Below the pieces are notes generated by a model. The model had not been told where the DNA came from, searched no databases, and worked only from the letters and a program-made list of their open reading frames with translations. The position numbers and the translations under genes are program-made. From JALNZF01 sp964447405 (GTDB lineage Bacteria; Nitrospirota; UBA9217): a stretch of 64,000 bases of DNA. The number at the start of each line of letters is the position of its first letter. The stretch's first letter is position 1. Location of the stretch: positions 558,001-622,000 of the forward strand of contig CAYUSP010000002.1 of assembly GCA_964447405.1 (NCBI GenBank), given 5' to 3'. Of the stretch, positions 8,700-16,984 are shown in pieces.

Positions 8700-9647
8700 C
8701 TACTTCCTCGCTGCTCCTGAGATCAGCTTGCCCAGGAACTCGCCGAAGTATTTTTTGATCGGGATGTTCTCATTTGCCGAGATCGTTTGTGTTTCATCGT
8801 AGACCAGGGTCGATAGCAGAATTTGCGCAGCAGCCACTGCCGGGAAGATGCGCGGTGCCGTGACGATGGGGCCGTAGAAGTTAAAGTCACTCCAGATCGC
8901 CGAAGACATGCCTTGCACAACGGCGTCCATGGCCTTGAATCCGTCCAGGCTCCAGATGGTCTTCGCATCTTTCCACATATGGGTCCCGTTCGAATACGCT
9001 CCGCCGCAGGGAAGGCCGAGCTTTTCCTTGATGAGCCGGTTGGCAACAAGAGAGAACGACGTGGCAGGCAGGTTCATGACCGAGGTGTCGACAATGACGG
9101 TCTCGAAATCCCCGGCGCCCTGGTCAAGCAGCTTTTCCAGTGATTTCAGCCGTCCTGCGGGTGTCTGGTCTGCATCGTCAAAAGCCTGGACCACCACGTG
9201 CTTGATCCCGAGGTCCTTGAGTTTCCGGACCTGGCCCTTGATGTCCTTGTCCCAGGGAGTGATGCTGTTGTACAGGAACTTGTCCTGCAGGCCCAGCTTT
9301 GCCACATACTCGGTGGCCTCAGCCCGTTTCTCGGCGACCCACATGTCTATGCCGAAGGGCATGGAGGTTGTCGAGCAATAGAAATCAATGTAGATCTTTG
9401 CTTCCTCAGCCGAGTTCGCAACCATGGCCACCAGGGACGGGATTCCCGTGGAGAGGGAGAGCTGTTCCTGCGTTTTTATCATCTCTGTTGCTTTTACGCG
9501 GTCGAAGTTGCCTTTCCGGTCTGTGACGATCCGGTCCTTGTTGTGGAACATGGACGCGATCAGCAGCGGCGGGTTCTCCCCAGCCTGGCCGCCGACCTTG
9601 ATACCGTTAATGGTGAAGACCTTTTGTTCACGCTTGAATCGAAACAT
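8700..9647 (-). CDS. MtrH-family methyltransferase (methyl-corrinoid:tetrahydrofolate/pterin)
   Basis: 315 aa over its whole length like MtrH and bacterial MtvA proteins: TINGIKVGGQ near residue 13, SVMNLPATSFSL in the middle and a TIM-barrel pattern. MtrH moves methyl between a corrinoid protein and tetrahydromethanopterin; bacterial relatives use tetrahydrofolate. Here it would deliver methyl groups from the corrinoid protein to one-carbon metabolism. The SD AAGGGGAG precedes the ATG at 9645-9647. About 250 bp with a family A repeat separate it from the next gene. Confidence 0.88.
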   Translation of the reverse strand: MFRFKREQKVFTINGIKVGGQAGENPPLLIASMFHNKDRIVTDRKGNFDRVKATEMIKTQEQLSLSTGIPSLVAMVANSAEEAKIYIDFYCSTTSMPFGIDMWVAEKRAEATEYVAKLGLQDKFLYNSITPWDKDIKGQVRKLKDLGIKHVVVQAFDDADQTPAGRLKSLEKLLDQGAGDFETVIVDTSVMNLPATSFSLVANRLIKEKLGLPCGGAYSNGTHMWKDAKTIWSLDGFKAMDAVVQGMSSAIWSDFNFYGPIVTAPRIFPAVAAAQILLSTLVYDETQTISANENIPIKKYFGEFLGKLISGAARK

Positions 9648-9715
9648 CGTTGCTCCCCTTTTCGCTGGCCATATTCATGACGAATTTGTAAAAAATAGGC
9701 AGTAACCTCTTAGGT

Positions 9716-9793
9716 GTCATTCCGGCTTGTCCGGAATCATATCTGTTCTGATTGCGTGAAATACAACTACGATTCCCGACAAGCGGGAATGAC
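9716..9793. repeat. Intergenic inverted-repeat element, GTCATTCC type
   Basis: gtcattccggcttgtccgga begins at 9716, and an imperfect reverse complement (gattcccgacaagcgggaat, then gac) ends at 9793. No ORF crosses it. This arm type is common between genes in environmental bacteria; its role is unknown. Confidence 0.7.
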
Positions 9794-9886
9794 GGCTTTA
9801 AAGGCTTCATTTCACGTATGTCGTATAAAAAGGTATGAATCCAAAAAGCGGGGGGAGCTTTTGAAGCACTCCCCCGATCGTAATTG

Positions 9887-10330
9887 TTAGAACACGCCGT
9901 GATCGAACTTCGGCGCCGGGAGATACTCCCACTTTTCGCCTTTGCGGAACTTGGCTTCGATGTCAAGGCACTTGAGCGCATATTCGAAGGCATAGGGAAT
10001 GCCGGGACCGCCCGGAACAAAGCCTCCCAGGATCATGCCGACCGACGCTGCTTCAAAGATCTCCATCGTGGTAGCGCCGGCGTTGATCGCCGGTATCACG
10101 TGAATAATGCAGCGCGGCGAGCAGTAGGCCACACCACCGGACATGAACATCAGCTCCTTCACCTTGCGGGAAAGCGCTCCGTCGGCAAAAATGCTCGCAT
10201 AGAAATCGGCAAAGGTCCGGCCCGGCTCCGGGGTGACGGTGTTGATTACCTGGAACATGCGAGGTACAAAACCGCACTGCTTCTTCATATACTCGTTCAC
10301 TTCTTCCAACGTCATCTTCTTGTCTGCCAT
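9887..10330 (-). CDS. Carboxymuconolactone decarboxylase (CMD/AhpD-like) family protein
   Basis: 147 aa from the ATG at 10328-10330, chosen over upstream starts because a strong SD (GGAGGG) lies 8 nt before it. The all-helical CMD core has GVAYCSPRCIIH near residue 75, then AGATTMEIFEA. AhpD redox proteins have C-x2-C-x3-H; here the pattern is C-x3-C-x2-H, so classic AhpD activity is uncertain. It sits between the second UroD-family gene and the MtrH-like gene, as CMD proteins often do in methyltransferase operons. Function unknown. Confidence 0.8.
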   Translation of the reverse strand: MADKKMTLEEVNEYMKKQCGFVPRMFQVINTVTPEPGRTFADFYASIFADGALSRKVKELMFMSGGVAYCSPRCIIHVIPAINAGATTMEIFEAASVGMILGGFVPGGPGIPYAFEYALKCLDIEAKFRKGEKWEYLPAPKFDHGVF

Positions 10331-10458
10331 GGTAGTTCCCTCCTTGGGACCGGACGCGCTCTGCGCGCCGGTAAACAGTTTTATCAACTCCTTAAAAAAT
10401 ACCCATAAAGCTTCTTCCTCGATTACCCCTTCTCGAACTGCCGTGTCACCTCCTTTTG

Positions 10459-11487
10459 TCAGGGTTTCCAATCATGCGCTACCTGGATCAATTTCTGGAT
10501 ATTCTCATATGGCACCGTGGGCGGTATGTCGCAGCCAGGCATCAGCACAAAGCCGCCGTTCGTGCCCGCTGTTGTGATGACTTCCCTGCAGGCGTTCTCC
10601 ACATCCTGCACACTGCCGTTCAGCATGATCTTGACGGGGTCCACATTCCCGCCGAAGCACATCTTGCCGTGCAGGGCTTCTTTTGCTTTTGCCATATCCG
10701 TCTTGTGATCCAGGCTGATGCAGGATGCTCCGGTTGCGGGAAAAAGGTCCAGGCGGTCGGTGGTGTTGCCGCAGATGTGCACCAGGGTATAGACACCCTT
10801 TGATTTTGCCCAGTCCGTAAACTTTTTCAGATAGGGAACCGCGAACTTTTCGAACTGTTTTTTGGAAATGAGGTCCCCGGAAGCTGTGGGGTCAGCCAGG
10901 CTGATGAGTTCGAGCGTCTTGTCGTTGACCAGGGGTTCATAGAGATGGATCAGGACATCGGTTGCAAAATCGACCACCTTCTCGACGAAGGCCGGCTTCT
11001 TGAACGTGGCCTTCATCATGGTTTCTTCGCCCACGAGCCGCGCACCGAGGGTGAACGGCCCCCAGGCTGTCATGGTGACTGCGTAGGTATCGCCAAGCTT
11101 CACCTTGGTTTGGCGCAGCGCCTTGATAACAGTGGTGATAACCTCGTCCTTGTCGAGATCGCTGAGCTTGAGCTTCGCAAGGTCCTCCTCGGAGGACACA
11201 AAATGGTTCTCAAGGTCCGGCGCACCCATCTCACGGAACTTGATCTTCCCGCCCAGTGCTGAAGCATGGAAATTGTTGTAGCCCGAACCCGGATAGACAA
11301 TGTCGCACTTGAGGGTTTCGCTCATGGCGACCAGCATGTCGGCCATCTTATTCGAATCCCGCGACAGTGCCTCGAACGAAGTCCCGTGCCGTTTGATGCT
11401 CCACATGCCGGCACCGAACAGCGTTACGGGCAGCCTTTCGGTTTTTTTGCCCTGGAATGCACTGAACAGAATGTCCTTTGGTTTCAT
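10459..11487 (-). CDS. Zinc-motif UroD-family corrinoid methyltransferase (MtaA/MtvB-like), copy 2
   Basis: 342 aa when started at the ATG at 11485-11487, which follows GAAGGGAGAAGCC and gives the same length as copy 1. The zinc signature is H237, C239 and C319. Identity to copy 1 looks low apart from the core, so this is not a recent duplication, and the two may act on different substrates or as MT1 and MT2. It is the first large gene of the cluster. Confidence 0.85.
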   Translation of the reverse strand: MKPKDILFSAFQGKKTERLPVTLFGAGMWSIKRHGTSFEALSRDSNKMADMLVAMSETLKCDIVYPGSGYNNFHASALGGKIKFREMGAPDLENHFVSSEEDLAKLKLSDLDKDEVITTVIKALRQTKVKLGDTYAVTMTAWGPFTLGARLVGEETMMKATFKKPAFVEKVVDFATDVLIHLYEPLVNDKTLELISLADPTASGDLISKKQFEKFAVPYLKKFTDWAKSKGVYTLVHICGNTTDRLDLFPATGASCISLDHKTDMAKAKEALHGKMCFGGNVDPVKIMLNGSVQDVENACREVITTAGTNGGFVLMPGCDIPPTVPYENIQKLIQVAHDWKP

Positions 11488-11520
11488 GGCTTCTCCCTTC
11501 AATATCGAGAATGGCGATTT

Positions 11521-11850
11521 TCAGACAGCGAAACAATGAATCGTTTGCTTGAATTCTTCCAGATCGAGTGGTGTTGTAACGGACTTCGCATACTCTTCGT
11601 TGTAGTCATTGCCAAGGAGCAGGATGGGCAGGTCGGGAGCGACAGAGTGGATGATCCGCACCGCGTCCTCCGCGGAAAGGCCGAAGGGTTCAGAATCAAC
11701 GATAACGAAGTCGTACCCTGTCCAGAGAACTTTTTTAACTGCTGAAGATGGGTGTTCCACCGTGTCCACCAGAAAACCCTCATCCCTGAGTATGCCGTAG
11801 AGGTTTCTGGTAAGCAGTGGATCGGATGTGCAGAGAAGGATGTGTTTCAT
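11521..11850 (-). CDS. Small receiver-like domain protein
   Basis: 109 aa from ATG 11848-11850. It looks like a lone CheY-type receiver: KHILLCTSDPLL with the acidic pocket reduced to one Asp, DFVIVDSEPFG with a likely phospho-Asp, and PILLLGNDYN. The conserved C-terminal Lys is not obvious, so phosphorylation is uncertain. An upstream in-frame start would add 25 residues; neither start has a good SD. It precedes the methyl-transfer cluster on the same strand and may help control it. Confidence 0.6.
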   Translation of the reverse strand: MKHILLCTSDPLLTRNLYGILRDEGFLVDTVEHPSSAVKKVLWTGYDFVIVDSEPFGLSAEDAVRIIHSVAPDLPILLLGNDYNEEYAKSVTTPLDLEEFKQTIHCFAV

Positions 11851-12243
11851 GACAGTGGTATCAAGTGCAACTGCAGTGCCACTGAATTGGATTGACGACA
11901 GTTCAGAAACCGTTGCTTTCTGCATCAGCGTTACGTTTACTGGTTCCCATGATATTGTATTGAAGAAAGAGAAATACGCATGGTGAACTTAATGAAAAAC
12001 AACGGGTTGGGCTATTTTATGAATATTTGTTAGAGTATTTTTAACCTGTCGCCCGGAAATAATCGTATCATGCAATGTGAGAGCCTTATCGCTTCTATAT
12101 TATAGAAGAGATGAGAAATGCCTCACCTGGTGGGGTATTTTACCTCACTAACGGAGCAATATGCGTTATTGGATCATTCGGAAATTTGCAATATATCGGC
12201 ACCTTCTTGTGCAAGCAGCACCTTGACCTCATGCCGAAACACA

Positions 12244-12259
12244 TGGCACTGCCATTGCA
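12244..12259 (+). promoter_or_regulatory. Candidate sigma-54 promoter (-24/-12)
   Basis: TGGCAC-N5-TTGCA with exactly ten bases between the GG and GC pairs, matching the sigma-54 consensus. A transcript would start near 12271, about 200 nt before the CobW-type ATG. Such short motifs also arise by chance. Confidence 0.4.
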
Positions 12260-12302
12260 GTTCTTTTGAGATTGATCGTAACAATAGGGAAGTCTGCAAA
12301 GT

Positions 12303-12449
12303 GCACTTGGACGCAGATAAAATCGGATAAACGCAGATACGGATGAACAAAATTAACCTACCACGAAAGAGACTAACCCTGATGGCGAAGATGCTATTCA
12401 CCCAAATGTCCAGCTTTATCAGCGATAATCTGCGTTCATCTGCGTCCAA
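12303..12449. repeat. Intergenic inverted-repeat element, family C
   Basis: The left arm begins gcacttggacgcagataaaa and continues with GGATAAAC/GCAGATAC-type units to about 12347. The right arm agcgataatctgcgttcatc starts near 12419. The first 32 bp of the left arm (from 12304) are identical to 33033-33064. Confidence 0.75.
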
Positions 12450-12476
12450 CAATCGATTCCACAATAAAGGGCGCTC

Positions 12477-13355
12477 ATGAAGGTAACGGTCGTAAGCGGA
12501 TTGCTGGGTTCGGGAAAAACGACCTTCATCAAGAATGCTGTTTGTGATACTAAACAGCGGACCGTGGTGCTGGTGAATGATTTTGGCGCGGCAGGGATCG
12601 ACGGAGAGATATTCTCCGCCGGAGGGATCGATGCCGTGGAATTGCCGAGCGGGTGCGTGTGCTGCACGCTCAAAGTCGACCTTATCACCACGGTCCAGCG
12701 AATCGTAAAGCAGTTCTCGCCGGAGCATCTGGTGATCGAGCCGAGCGGAGTGGCATCTCCCTCGGGCGTGCTCGAAGCGCTCGAGAGCGCTGGTGTTGGT
12801 GAGGCGTCCGTGATAGGAATAGTCGACGCGTCGGAATTTAAAGAGCTGTATGAGTCCGGGATGTACGGCGGTTTTTTTGAAGACCAGGTCAGGAACGCTG
12901 ACATTGTCCTGGTAAACAAGACAGACCTGGCGAATGAGAGATTGGTCAAAGAAACAGAGCAGATGGTCGGCGCAATCAATCCAAGGGCTATTCTGTTCCG
13001 GACGATCAATGCCGGGATCAAACTACCTCAGCTGCAGGCTCCCCAACAGCGCGAAATCGTGCACAGCAGCAGTCATGTTCAATTCGAGACGCGGTCGTTT
13101 AAGTTGGCGCAAGGGACAGATATGACATTGGTGCAGAACCTTTTTGATGATCTTGCAAGGGGGAAGTTCGGACGAATAGCAAGAGCGAAGGCCCTGGTCA
13201 GTACGTCCGCAGGCCCTTATCGTTTTGACCTCACGTTCGGCAGAGTCGACAGGATACGATTTGAAAAGGAGATCATGGACAGCAGGATGGTGGTAATCGG
13301 GGAAGGATTGGATAGTGAGGGGATCAGATTTGCCTTACAACATGGTCTACGATGA
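12477..13355 (+). CDS. CobW/G3E-family P-loop GTPase
   Basis: 292 aa. Walker A is GLLGSGKTT at residues 8-16; a CxCC metal motif GCVCCTL has C60, C62 and C63; EPSG follows near 87 and NKTDL near 147. This family delivers metal to cobalamin synthesis, urease, hydrogenase, nitrile hydratase or zinc enzymes. It lies divergent from the corrinoid methyl-transfer cluster, so a link to corrinoid or zinc loading is a fair inference, but the metal cannot be read from sequence. The C-terminal domain is short for CobW. Confidence 0.85.
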   Translation: MKVTVVSGLLGSGKTTFIKNAVCDTKQRTVVLVNDFGAAGIDGEIFSAGGIDAVELPSGCVCCTLKVDLITTVQRIVKQFSPEHLVIEPSGVASPSGVLEALESAGVGEASVIGIVDASEFKELYESGMYGGFFEDQVRNADIVLVNKTDLANERLVKETEQMVGAINPRAILFRTINAGIKLPQLQAPQQREIVHSSSHVQFETRSFKLAQGTDMTLVQNLFDDLARGKFGRIARAKALVSTSAGPYRFDLTFGRVDRIRFEKEIMDSRMVVIGEGLDSEGIRFALQHGLR

Positions 13356-13483
13356 TGATCAGCATAAATGAATATGCATGATTAGATCAGAAGTGCTCTT
13401 GCGTTGAAAGGAGCGCCAAGCGTGAACTACAACATGCAGCCGTGTTGACAATATATCTCTTAGAATACTACTTGATAAGTGCA

Positions 13484-13541
13484 CATGAACGACGAGTTGA
13501 GACCCGCGCCGCAGAGCGCGGGGCACGAACGACTTGTTAGG
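13484..13541 (-). repeat. attC-like hairpin behind a broken antitoxin gene
   Basis: On the minus strand it starts CCTAACAAGTCGTTC, forms a hairpin with arms GCCCCGCGC and GCGCGGGTC, then has CTCAACTCGTCGTTCATG. This matches the integron attC order (CTAAC box, imperfect arms with an AAC offset, GTT box), but the last box is degenerate. It starts at the antitoxin stop codon. A terminator is the alternative. Confidence 0.5.
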
Positions 13542-13809
13542 CGGCCTTTTGAATTTCTTTGGCTTCATACTCGGGGAACATGATTATGGCGGAGTGAACA
13601 TTAAATGCTTTCGCAAGTTGCTCTACGCGTCTTTTGCCGATCTCCACGCGGTCATTTTCCAAAAGGCTGAGGTTGGTGGCATTAATGCCCGAGTGTTTGG
13701 CAAGCTCTACCTAGGTCCACCCTTTTAGATCTCGAAGCATCCGTATGACCTCACCGGTCGTCAATTTGGCATGAGGTTTTGCCGGGACGAATTCATTGCG
13801 TTTACCCAT
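13537..13809 (-). pseudogene. XRE/HigA-type antitoxin interrupted by an in-frame TAG
   Basis: A 91-codon frame with a strong SD (AGGAGG) before the ATG at 13807-13809. Codon 33 is TAG (13711-13713), inside a helix-turn-helix that otherwise reads GWT-stop-VELAKHSGINATNLSLLE. The residue here is normally Gln (CAG), one base away. Reading through gives a complete 90-aa XRE antitoxin. No toxin gene fits in the 190 bp upstream, so this looks like a decayed orphan of a cassette-borne module. A sequencing error is also possible. Confidence 0.7.
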
Positions 13810-13999
13810 TTTTGTCTGGCCTCCTAGTAATTGTGCGGAGTTATCTCAAGAACAAGCACAATTAAGCGCTAAGGGACGTTGTGTCCCAAGTGTCATTCCT
13901 GTCACGTTCGGCCAACTATTTATAATCTTCAAAAGGACATACGAGACACTACGTCCCTGAGGTGCTGCTCAAATCGGGGCGTGGGTGATAGCCGCTCCG

Positions 14000-15289
14000 C
14001 TATTTGGCTATCTTGCGAATTGTTCCGTCTGCTGCAGGCCAGTATACGTAACTGGAATCCACCGCAAGAGATCCAAGAATGCCATTGTCCTGGCCTATGC
14101 TCAGAGGCATGATCGCAAGCGTGGTCACAGCGCCGCCATTGATCCCTACCTTTTTTATGGCATTAGTCGTATTGTTTGACTCGGTCCAGTAGACATTTGT
14201 GGAATCCACGACAACAGAACTTGAATAGGAACCACCCTGGCCGGTAGCAAGCGTCGTGACCGGACCTCCGTTCAAACCTACTTTTTGGACGATGCCTGTA
14301 TTCGTAATACTGTCTAATTTAATCCAATACACGCTGGTTGCATCTATGGCAATGCCGCTGAGTTGAGTTAGCCCTGTAGCTAGTCCCGTGAGAGCGCCTC
14401 CGACAAGCGCTGCTTTGCCCACATTGCAACTTGTTCCATTGGCGCCGTAATCGGCATAATACACACTCGTTGCATCTACGGCGAGACTCCGTGCGCCATG
14501 ACTGAGCCCCGGCGCCAGGATCGTTACCGATCCTCCGTTAATGCCGACACTATAAAGGTTCCCTCCCCCGAGGTTCTCGGAAAAATATACGTTCGTGGCA
14601 TCCACGGCAAGACCCGCCGCACCGTTACTTGACTGAATCGTTGTCACTAACCCGCCGTTTTTGCCGATCTTCTTTACCGAATTGCCTTCAGACCAATACA
14701 CATTTGATGAGTCAAGGACAAGTTTGTATGGCCCGCTGATACCTGTTGCAAGACCTGCTGCCAGAGTAATGACCGCGCCGCCATTTATCCCGACTTTTCT
14801 TAAATTGCCGCTATTGATGGTAAGCCCGCCACCGTTGTCAGTCCAGTAGACACTGGTGGCATCCACGGCGATCAACAGTGGATTGGCAGGCCCTGATGCG
14901 AGAATAAGCGCGAGAGTCGCCGCAGTTTGCGAAGAGTCAGAACTTTCTCCGTACGTATTCTCGGCTGTGACCACGTAGTAATACGTCATACCGTTCGTCA
15001 GGCCAGGATGCGTATAAGGGCTTACAGCATTGCTGATCTTCGTCCCGGTTAACTTCGTCACGACTGCGGTCGTGGACCAGTAGATGTTATACGATGTTGC
15101 GCCCGTTACCGCATTCCAGTTAACGATGGTCTGTCCATCTCCTCCCGTAGCCTGGACTCCCGTGGGCGCAGCGGGTGCGCTGGTAGGCGTATTATTTGCG
15201 TTGCTCCCTTCCCCACGGTTGCCGCAGCTTATCAATAGCATGCACATCACGATCATAAACAAGAGTACCGTCAGGGTTCTGTTCATCAT
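14000..15289 (-). CDS. Lipoprotein with a fibronectin-III-like domain and a beta-propeller
   Basis: 429 aa from ATG 15287-15289 after the SD GGGAGG. A type II signal peptide ends at LLISC (C22). Residues of about 45-130 are a fibronectin type III-like domain (APTGVQATGGDGQ, YYYVVTAENTYGES). The rest is about six repeats of roughly 45 aa with the core VDATSVYW...KVGINGGAVTTLA, as in NHL/YVTN-type propellers. It is probably an outer-membrane or periplasmic binding protein. Substrate unknown and neighbours give no clue. Confidence 0.8.
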   Translation of the reverse strand: MMNRTLTVLLFMIVMCMLLISCGNRGEGSNANNTPTSAPAAPTGVQATGGDGQTIVNWNAVTGATSYNIYWSTTAVVTKLTGTKISNAVSPYTHPGLTNGMTYYYVVTAENTYGESSDSSQTAATLALILASGPANPLLIAVDATSVYWTDNGGGLTINSGNLRKVGINGGAVITLAAGLATGISGPYKLVLDSSNVYWSEGNSVKKIGKNGGLVTTIQSSNGAAGLAVDATNVYFSENLGGGNLYSVGINGGSVTILAPGLSHGARSLAVDATSVYYADYGANGTSCNVGKAALVGGALTGLATGLTQLSGIAIDATSVYWIKLDSITNTGIVQKVGLNGGPVTTLATGQGGSYSSSVVVDSTNVYWTESNNTTNAIKKVGINGGAVTTLAIMPLSIGQDNGILGSLAVDSSYVYWPAADGTIRKIAK

Positions 15290-15649
15290 TTCATCCTCCC
15301 AGTCATATATTGTAGGGGCCATGTCTGCTGGGCGAAGTCCCAACCAACATGAAGTGTACTTGTAGACATCTTGCCTTGCATCACCGAAGATCTGCAATGC
15401 ATACAACTTAACACTAAAGAGATGGTTAGGGGCATCCTGGGGACATTGTCGCTATTTGATACTTCATTGCCTATTGGCCATTTCAACAACTACAGTGTGC
15501 AACGTGCTATGTTTTAAAAAAGCAAATTTAACTACTTCAGGAAAAAGCTCTTAGCAAAGAAAGTAGCTCAAAATCAATACTTCAAACTGAAATCGCCATG
15601 TCGTTATTGCCGTCCAACAATATTCTTCTATTTATCAATAAGCAAGAAG
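15290..15649. other. 360-bp intergenic stretch
   Basis: It separates the NtrC-type gene from the lipoprotein gene, both on the minus strand. It is AT-rich toward 15500-15650. I see no ORF, strong hairpin or recognised riboswitch. Confidence 0.5.
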
Positions 15650-16984
15650 TTACTGACTGATCCCGTACTTCTTCAGCTTCAGATAGAGTGTCTTCCGGTC
15701 AATGCCGAGGACCTGGCTTGCCTTGGACTGGTTGTGCCCCGCTTCTTTAAAGACTTGGAGGATATAGGCCTTTTCCATTTCCTCCAAAGAGGGATTGGCG
15801 TTTGCCGCGGATGCAGCGGTTGTTGACGGGATCGACAGGTCCTTAATATCGACGCGATCGGATTCGCACAGGATCACGGCTCGTTCCACGACATTCTCCA
15901 ATTCTCGTACATTGCCGGGCCACTGGTACGCGGACAGGAGCTCAAGTGCGCGGGGGGAAAAGCCGTTGATCGCCTTGGACAGTTTCCGTGAGTATTTTTT
16001 CAGGAAGTGGCGGGAAAGGTCGGCGATATCATCAGGGCGCTCCCTGAGCGGTGGGATGTCGATGTTGATGACGTGCAGACGGTAGTAGAGATCCTCGCGG
16101 AATGCTCCTTTGCGGATCAAAGCTGTCAGGTCCTTGTTCGTGGCTGCAATCACCCGAACATCAACATGCAGCGCCTTGGTGCCGCCGACGCGGCGAAACT
16201 CGCCGGAGTCGAGGAACCGCAGGAATTTAGCCTGCACGCTGATCGGCATTTCTCCGATTTCGTCTAGAAAGAGCGTTCCCTTGTCCGCCACCTCGACCAG
16301 GCCGTGCTTGAGCTGATGAGCGCTGGTAAACGAGCCTTTTTCGTGCCCGAAGATCTCGGATTCGATCAGCGTCTCTGAAAGAGTGGCGCAGTTCAGCGCG
16401 ATGAACGGAGCCTCCTTGCGAGCGCTGTAATGCCAGACCGCGTTTGCGATCAGCTCCTTGCCTGTGCCGCTTTCTCCCTGGATGAAGACCGGCGAGTCGG
16501 TGGGCGCCACCTTCTTGATGACGGCGAGGATGTCCCGGAGCGCGCTGCTCGAACCGATGAACTCGAAGGGGGATCCCGTCCGCACGAGCTCCTGCTCCAG
16601 CAGCTTGCTCTTAACGCTGAGGCGGCTGAATTCATAGGCGCGGTTGATGACGATCGTAAGTTCATCGAGCATGTACGGCTTCGTCAAATAGTCGTAGGCG
16701 CCGTTTTTCATCGCTTCCACGGCGGTCTCGACCGTGGCCTTGCCGGTGAGCACGATGATCGCCGGGGAGGAGGAGTCCTCTTTCATCTGCTTCATGAGGG
16801 TGATGCCGTCGACGCCGGGCATCACGACATCAAGCAGGATTACATCGAAGGAGGTGTCCCGCATGATGCGGAGCGCTTCGCCGCCCTCGGCCGCGACCTC
16901 CACGGAATATCCCTTCCGGCCGAGTTCTTTTTTCAGAAGCCGCCTGAACGGTTCTTCGTCGTCTACAACGAGGATAGTAATCAT
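15650..16984 (-). CDS. NtrC-family response regulator with altered GAFTGA loop
   Basis: 444 aa. Residues 1-120 are a receiver domain (ILVVDDEE, phospho-Asp in VILLDVVMPG, Lys in LTKPYM). The AAA+ domain has Walker A GESGTGKE and an arginine-rich second half. A Fis-type helix-turn-helix ends the protein (LGIDRKTLYLKLKKYG). The sigma-54 contact loop reads GSFTSA instead of GAFTGA; the key threonine is kept. It overlaps the kinase gene by 4 bp, so the two form one system. Target genes are unknown. Confidence 0.92.
   Translation of the reverse strand: MITILVVDDEEPFRRLLKKELGRKGYSVEVAAEGGEALRIMRDTSFDVILLDVVMPGVDGITLMKQMKEDSSSPAIIVLTGKATVETAVEAMKNGAYDYLTKPYMLDELTIVINRAYEFSRLSVKSKLLEQELVRTGSPFEFIGSSSALRDILAVIKKVAPTDSPVFIQGESGTGKELIANAVWHYSARKEAPFIALNCATLSETLIESEIFGHEKGSFTSAHQLKHGLVEVADKGTLFLDEIGEMPISVQAKFLRFLDSGEFRRVGGTKALHVDVRVIAATNKDLTALIRKGAFREDLYYRLHVINIDIPPLRERPDDIADLSRHFLKKYSRKLSKAINGFSPRALELLSAYQWPGNVRELENVVERAVILCESDRVDIKDLSIPSTTAASAANANPSLEEMEKAYILQVFKEAGHNQSKASQVLGIDRKTLYLKLKKYGISQ

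Larger units (their letters stand above)
11851..12476. other. 626-bp intergenic region before the CobW-type gene
   Basis: No convincing ORF. It holds a sigma-54-like site at 12244-12259 and a family C inverted repeat at 12303-12449. The cluster and the GTPase gene are divergent here, so control sites for both should lie in this stretch. Confidence 0.6.

Noticed and set aside
13711..13713. TAG in the XRE antitoxin as a pyrrolysine codon
   Set aside because: The position is an ordinary Gln in a helix-turn-helix, the gene is not a methylamine methyltransferase and no pyl gene is visible; a nonsense mutation is simpler.
15290..15420. c-di-GMP or other riboswitch before the propeller lipoprotein
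   Set aside because: The leader does not contain the conserved GEMM core or any other class I could match.
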